Assembly: GCA_046343415.1 (NCBI GenBank)
Contig: JBKDNL010000226.1
Coordinates: 1 to 23,928 of the forward strand
Length of the DNA: 23,928 nt
Origin: JALHMQ01 sp020248785
GTDB taxonomy: Bacteria; Pseudomonadota; Gammaproteobacteria; Burkholderiales; Burkholderiaceae_F
Direction: 5' to 3'
The first letter of the stretch is position 1. Every line of letters starts with the position of its first letter. Shown here in pieces: positions 21,064-23,928 of the stretch. The notes under the pieces were generated by a model. That model did not search any database. It had not been told where the DNA came from and saw nothing but the letters and a program-made list of their open reading frames with translations. A program made the position numbers and the translations under genes.

Positions 21064-22944
21064 ATGAACTCTCGGACCCTCCAGATCGCCTGCGCCGTCG
21101 CCACGCTCGCGATCGGCCCGTGCTCGCTGGGACACGCTCAGTCATCATCCGCCGGCGCGCCAGCGGGACAGACGGAATCTTCCTGGCACAGCCCGTCGCT
21201 GCGCAGCGAAACCGTCGTTGCGCCAAACGGCGCGATCACGACGCGCGCCGCGGTGCTGGCGAACGAAAAGTGGGGCATCGGGGCGCCAAAGCGGGTCGAA
21301 CAGGTCACCGAGGGCGTGTATGCCATGCGCGGCTGGGGTCTGGGCAGCAGCTTCGCGATCGAGGCGCCGCGCGGCTGGATCATCGTCGACACGGGCGACT
21401 ACACGCAGGCCGCCGCCGAGATGCGCGCCATGCTTGAGCAGACGCTCGGCCGCAAAGTGAAAGTCGCGGCCATCCTCCTGACGCACTGGCACTACGCAAA
21501 CGGCACCGGCGCATGGCTCGACAAGGGCGCGGAGGTCTGGGGACACGAGCACCTGGATCGCAACCGCAACACCTCGAGCGGCATTAGCGTGCTCAGCGGC
21601 ATCTACCAGGCGCGCGCGGCCGCTCAGTTCGGCGTGTTTCACCCGCGCAGCGGACCCGACGCGTTCCCGAACCAGCTCGGCTTTCCTCCGGAGAAACTGC
21701 TCGCCGGTTCGAGCTACCAGCCGCCCACGCGGCTGTTCCCGGACGGTCGCGTCGTCGACCTCGTCATCGCCGGCGAGCCGGTGCAGGTGGCACCCGCCCG
21801 CTCGGACACGGGCGACAGTGTCGGCTTCTATTTTTCGCGCAAGCGCATGGTCGTGATCAACTTCATGGTGCCGGGCGGCATCTTCAACGTGTACACGCTG
21901 CGCGGCGGGCCCTTTCGCAATCCGTCGATTTTCATCCAGGACGCACGATGGATGGAGTCGAAAAACGCCGAGTTCCTGCTCGACGTTCACGGGCCCACCG
22001 TCAAGGGCGAGGACGCGGTGCGCGACGCCGTGCAGCGCTCGGTCGACGGCGTGCAGCTGATTCACGATCAGACACTGCGACTGATCTCGCACGGCCTGGA
22101 CGGACGCCAGGCGGCTGAACAGGTGTACATGCCGGGCAATTTGCGTGGGGACAGGGAGAACTACGGCCAGGTCGAGAGCCACGTCAGGCAGGTCTACAAC
22201 GGCACGCTCGGCTGGTTCGGCGGTGACATCTACGACATCAATCCCCTGTCCGAGAGCGAGGAAGCGGCGCGCACCGTGCAGATGATGGGCGGCCAGGCAG
22301 CCGTCCGTCAGGCCGCCACCAGCGCCAACGCACAAGGCGGGCTTGCCAACTGGCGGTGGACGCTCCGGCTGACAACGCTGCTGCTCGATGTGGACGCGAA
22401 CGACGCCGAGGCGCGCAAGCTCCGCGCGGCGGCGGCCCGCCAGCTCGGACAGCGCACTTCGTCGGCGAATGCACGCGGCTTCTACCTCACCGAGGCGCTG
22501 CAGATCGAGGGGGCCATGCAGGTGATGGGTCAGCCGGTGACGCTCGACGCGATCCGGCGCTTCCTCGGCACGCCCACCGCGCAGGCCCTCGCCGCGGCGT
22601 CCGTGGACGAGAACCTGCAGTTCGTGCGCTACCTCGTGGATCCGCGCAAGGCCGAAGGGCTGCGCCAGGCGTTCACGTTGGCCGTCGAGGGCGATCCGCG
22701 CCTGCGTCGGCTCGAACTGCGCAACGGCGTCCTCGTCATCAGCGATGCGGCGGCCGCCGCGCCGACGCACTTCCAGCTCACGCGACAGGGACTCGCCGCC
22801 TTCGTGCTCGGCACGCGCGCGTCGTCGGCAGCCGACGCTCTGACCCAGCTCGACCGCGTGCTGGACCGCAGCCACCTGATGCCTCCCGGCGCCGTGGAGT
22901 CAGTGATGAAGGGAATGAAGGCAACCGCCGACTTCGAGCACTAG
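21064..22944 (+). CDS. Exported alkylsulfatase-like MBL-fold protein with altered metal motif
   Basis: The 626-residue protein has a signal peptide (residues 1-26, ending GHAQ), an MBL-fold domain, a helical dimerisation domain (GWFGGDIYDINPLSESEEA, about 395-413) and a C-terminal SCP2-like domain, the layout of SdsA1-type alkylsulfatases. These cleave alkyl sulfate esters with two zinc ions. The usual H-x-H-x-D-H is THWHYANG here: His141 and His143 remain, but Asp and the third His are Ala145 and Asn146. The expected Glu before the YTLRGG block appears to be Asn266. His309 in DVHGP remains. So it belongs to a divergent branch that may bind one metal or act differently. GGAGG lies ten bases before the ATG. 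It probably shares a transcript with the FadL-type gene. Confidence 0.85.
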   Translation: MNSRTLQIACAVATLAIGPCSLGHAQSSSAGAPAGQTESSWHSPSLRSETVVAPNGAITTRAAVLANEKWGIGAPKRVEQVTEGVYAMRGWGLGSSFAIEAPRGWIIVDTGDYTQAAAEMRAMLEQTLGRKVKVAAILLTHWHYANGTGAWLDKGAEVWGHEHLDRNRNTSSGISVLSGIYQARAAAQFGVFHPRSGPDAFPNQLGFPPEKLLAGSSYQPPTRLFPDGRVVDLVIAGEPVQVAPARSDTGDSVGFYFSRKRMVVINFMVPGGIFNVYTLRGGPFRNPSIFIQDARWMESKNAEFLLDVHGPTVKGEDAVRDAVQRSVDGVQLIHDQTLRLISHGLDGRQAAEQVYMPGNLRGDRENYGQVESHVRQVYNGTLGWFGGDIYDINPLSESEEAARTVQMMGGQAAVRQAATSANAQGGLANWRWTLRLTTLLLDVDANDAEARKLRAAAARQLGQRTSSANARGFYLTEALQIEGAMQVMGQPVTLDAIRRFLGTPTAQALAAASVDENLQFVRYLVDPRKAEGLRQAFTLAVEGDPRLRRLELRNGVLVISDAAAAAPTHFQLTRQGLAAFVLGTRASSAADALTQLDRVLDRSHLMPPGAVESVMKGMKATADFEH

Positions 22945-22949
22945 CGACA

Positions 22950-22980
22950 GCGGGCGGCGGAAACAGCGTTCGCTGCCCGC
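22950..22980. terminator. Nested hairpin between convergent sulfatase-like and gyrB genes
   Basis: CAGCG-TT-CGCTG at 22964-22975 is flanked by GCGGG at 22950-22954 and CCCGC at 22976-22980, leaving a bulge on one side. It lies 5 bp past the sulfatase-like stop. There is no T-run on either side, so intrinsic termination is only possible. Confidence 0.3.
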
Positions 22981-23079
22981 GTCCGCTGCCGGGCGCGATC
23001 ACATTTATCGACGAAGACCGCTCCTGGCCGCTCGCAGCCACAGTGAAGACGCAGCGATGCGGACATAGAACCTGCGCAA

Positions 23080-23928
23080 CTAGACGTCAATATTCCCCGC
23101 CGCCAGCGCATTGTTCTCGATGAATCTCTTGCGCGGCTCGACCTCGTCGCCCATCAGCGTGGTGAAGATCTGGTCGGCGCCGATGGCGTCTTCGATCTGC
23201 ACCTTGAGGAGCCGCCGCACGGCCGGGTCCATGGTCGTTTCCCACAGCTGCTCGGGGTTCATCTCGCCCAGGCCCTTGTAACGCTGCTTTGACAGGCTGT
23301 GCTCGGCCTGCGCCAGCAGCCACTGCATGGCTGCGCGAAAGTCGGTGACGGTGCTGTCCTTGGTCTTTTCGCCTTCGCCGCGTGCCACCTTGGCGCCTTC
23401 ACCGATCAGGCCGCGGAAAGTCTTGGCGGCGTTGTTCAGCGTGGCGTAGTCAGCGCCGTGCGTGAACTCGGCGTCGATCATGCTGAGCTTGACGTTGCCG
23501 TGGTGGCGGCGGTGGATGGTCAGGCGGTGCTTGTCGGTGCGCTCGTCGTACTGCGCCACCACTTCCACCGTATTGTTGCCCATGGCGGTTTCCAGCGCAC
23601 GGGCGCTGGCCTCGGCGGTGCCCGCATCCGCCAGGTCGAGCTCCACGCCGTTGGTGATGGCCTCGAGCGCGCCGCGGTCGATCACGTGGCTCAGGCGGCT
23701 CACCACCGCGTCGGCCAGCAGGTACTGGCGGGCCAGCTCGCCCAGCGCATCGCCGGCGACGGGCTGGTTGGCCTCCACGGCGCGGCCATCCACGTACAGG
23801 CGCGCGCCGTCGAGCGCGAGCTTGAGCAGGATGTGGCTCAACTCGTGGTCGTCCTTGACGTAGCGCTCTTCCTTGCCGTGCTTGATCTTGTACAGCGGCG
23901 GCTGCGCGATGTAGATGTGGCCGCGCTC
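23080..23928 (-). CDS. gyrB: DNA gyrase subunit B, C-terminal part (cut by window edge)
   Basis: The visible 282 residues begin with ERGHIYIAQPPLYKIKHGKE, the segment just after the metal-binding DVDGSHI of the TOPRIM domain. They continue through a Gram-negative-type insertion to the tail (QRYKGLGEMNPEQLWETTMD, RRLLKVQIEDAIGADQIF, TTLMGDEVEPRKRFIENNAL) and end NIDV. GyrB supplies the ATPase and part of the cleavage core of gyrase. The ATPase half lies outside the window. No frame break is seen. In most bacteria gyrB follows dnaA and dnaN, so the origin is expected to the right of this window. Confidence 0.97.
   Translation of the reverse strand, partial: ERGHIYIAQPPLYKIKHGKEERYVKDDHELSHILLKLALDGARLYVDGRAVEANQPVAGDALGELARQYLLADAVVSRLSHVIDRGALEAITNGVELDLADAGTAEASARALETAMGNNTVEVVAQYDERTDKHRLTIHRRHHGNVKLSMIDAEFTHGADYATLNNAAKTFRGLIGEGAKVARGEGEKTKDSTVTDFRAAMQWLLAQAEHSLSKQRYKGLGEMNPEQLWETTMDPAVRRLLKVQIEDAIGADQIFTTLMGDEVEPRKRFIENNALAAGNIDV

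Noticed and set aside
21145..22875. 576-codon minus-strand frame opposite the sulfatase-like gene
   Set aside because: Antisense shadow of a gene with a signal peptide and clear family domains.
1..23928. CRISPR arrays, tRNA or rRNA genes
   Set aside because: No regular repeat-spacer pattern, tRNA cloverleaf-like sequence or rRNA segment was recognised by eye.

Overview
The window is high-GC DNA from a betaproteobacterium, most likely Burkholderiales. The signs are the GyrB type at the right edge, the cold-shock gene followed by an IF1 paralog, the FabH paralog, and dense GC-rich coding. I cannot name a genus from sequence alone.

Left part (1-9457), chromosomal genes: the tail of an IS630-type transposase; a Tat-exported PhoX-type phosphatase; a frameshifted orphan ATP-synthase c-subunit-like gene behind a four-helix membrane protein; a divergent XRE/MmyB-type regulator; a small conserved hypothetical; an SRPBCC protein; a csp-infA pair; an AbrB-PIN toxin-antitoxin pair; a PIN/NYN-like protein with a Lys/Gln/Ala/Pro-rich linker; and a FabH-type ketoacyl synthase.

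Central part (about 9474-18340), all on the minus strand, is a defence and toxin-antitoxin island. In transcription order it holds mntA-hepT, a small ASCH-like gene, hsdR, hsdS, a DUF262 gene, a HEPN gene, a decayed 5' fragment of hsdM, a wHTH-nucleotidyltransferase gene, a second HEPN-type gene, and a second hsdM 5' fragment fused next to fabH. No methyltransferase catalytic domain occurs anywhere in the window, so the type I system has R and S but only two N-terminal stubs of M. The nuclease motif of HsdR also reads E-A-R where E-x-K is expected. The DUF262 gene and its HEPN partner sit inside the hsd operon with tight spacing and clearly lower GC. They are the best candidate for a little-described defence module here. 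Three different HEPN-type proteins lie within 9 kb.

Right part (18635-23928): a Crp/Fnr-family regulator divergent from a FadL-type outer-membrane channel gene, followed by an exported alkylsulfatase-like MBL-fold protein whose canonical metal motif is altered. This looks like an uptake-and-hydrolysis unit for a hydrophobic or amphipathic compound. The window ends in the C-terminal part of gyrB, so the replication origin (dnaA-dnaN-gyrB) probably lies just beyond the right edge. All functions are inferred by reading sequence motifs; no searches were run.
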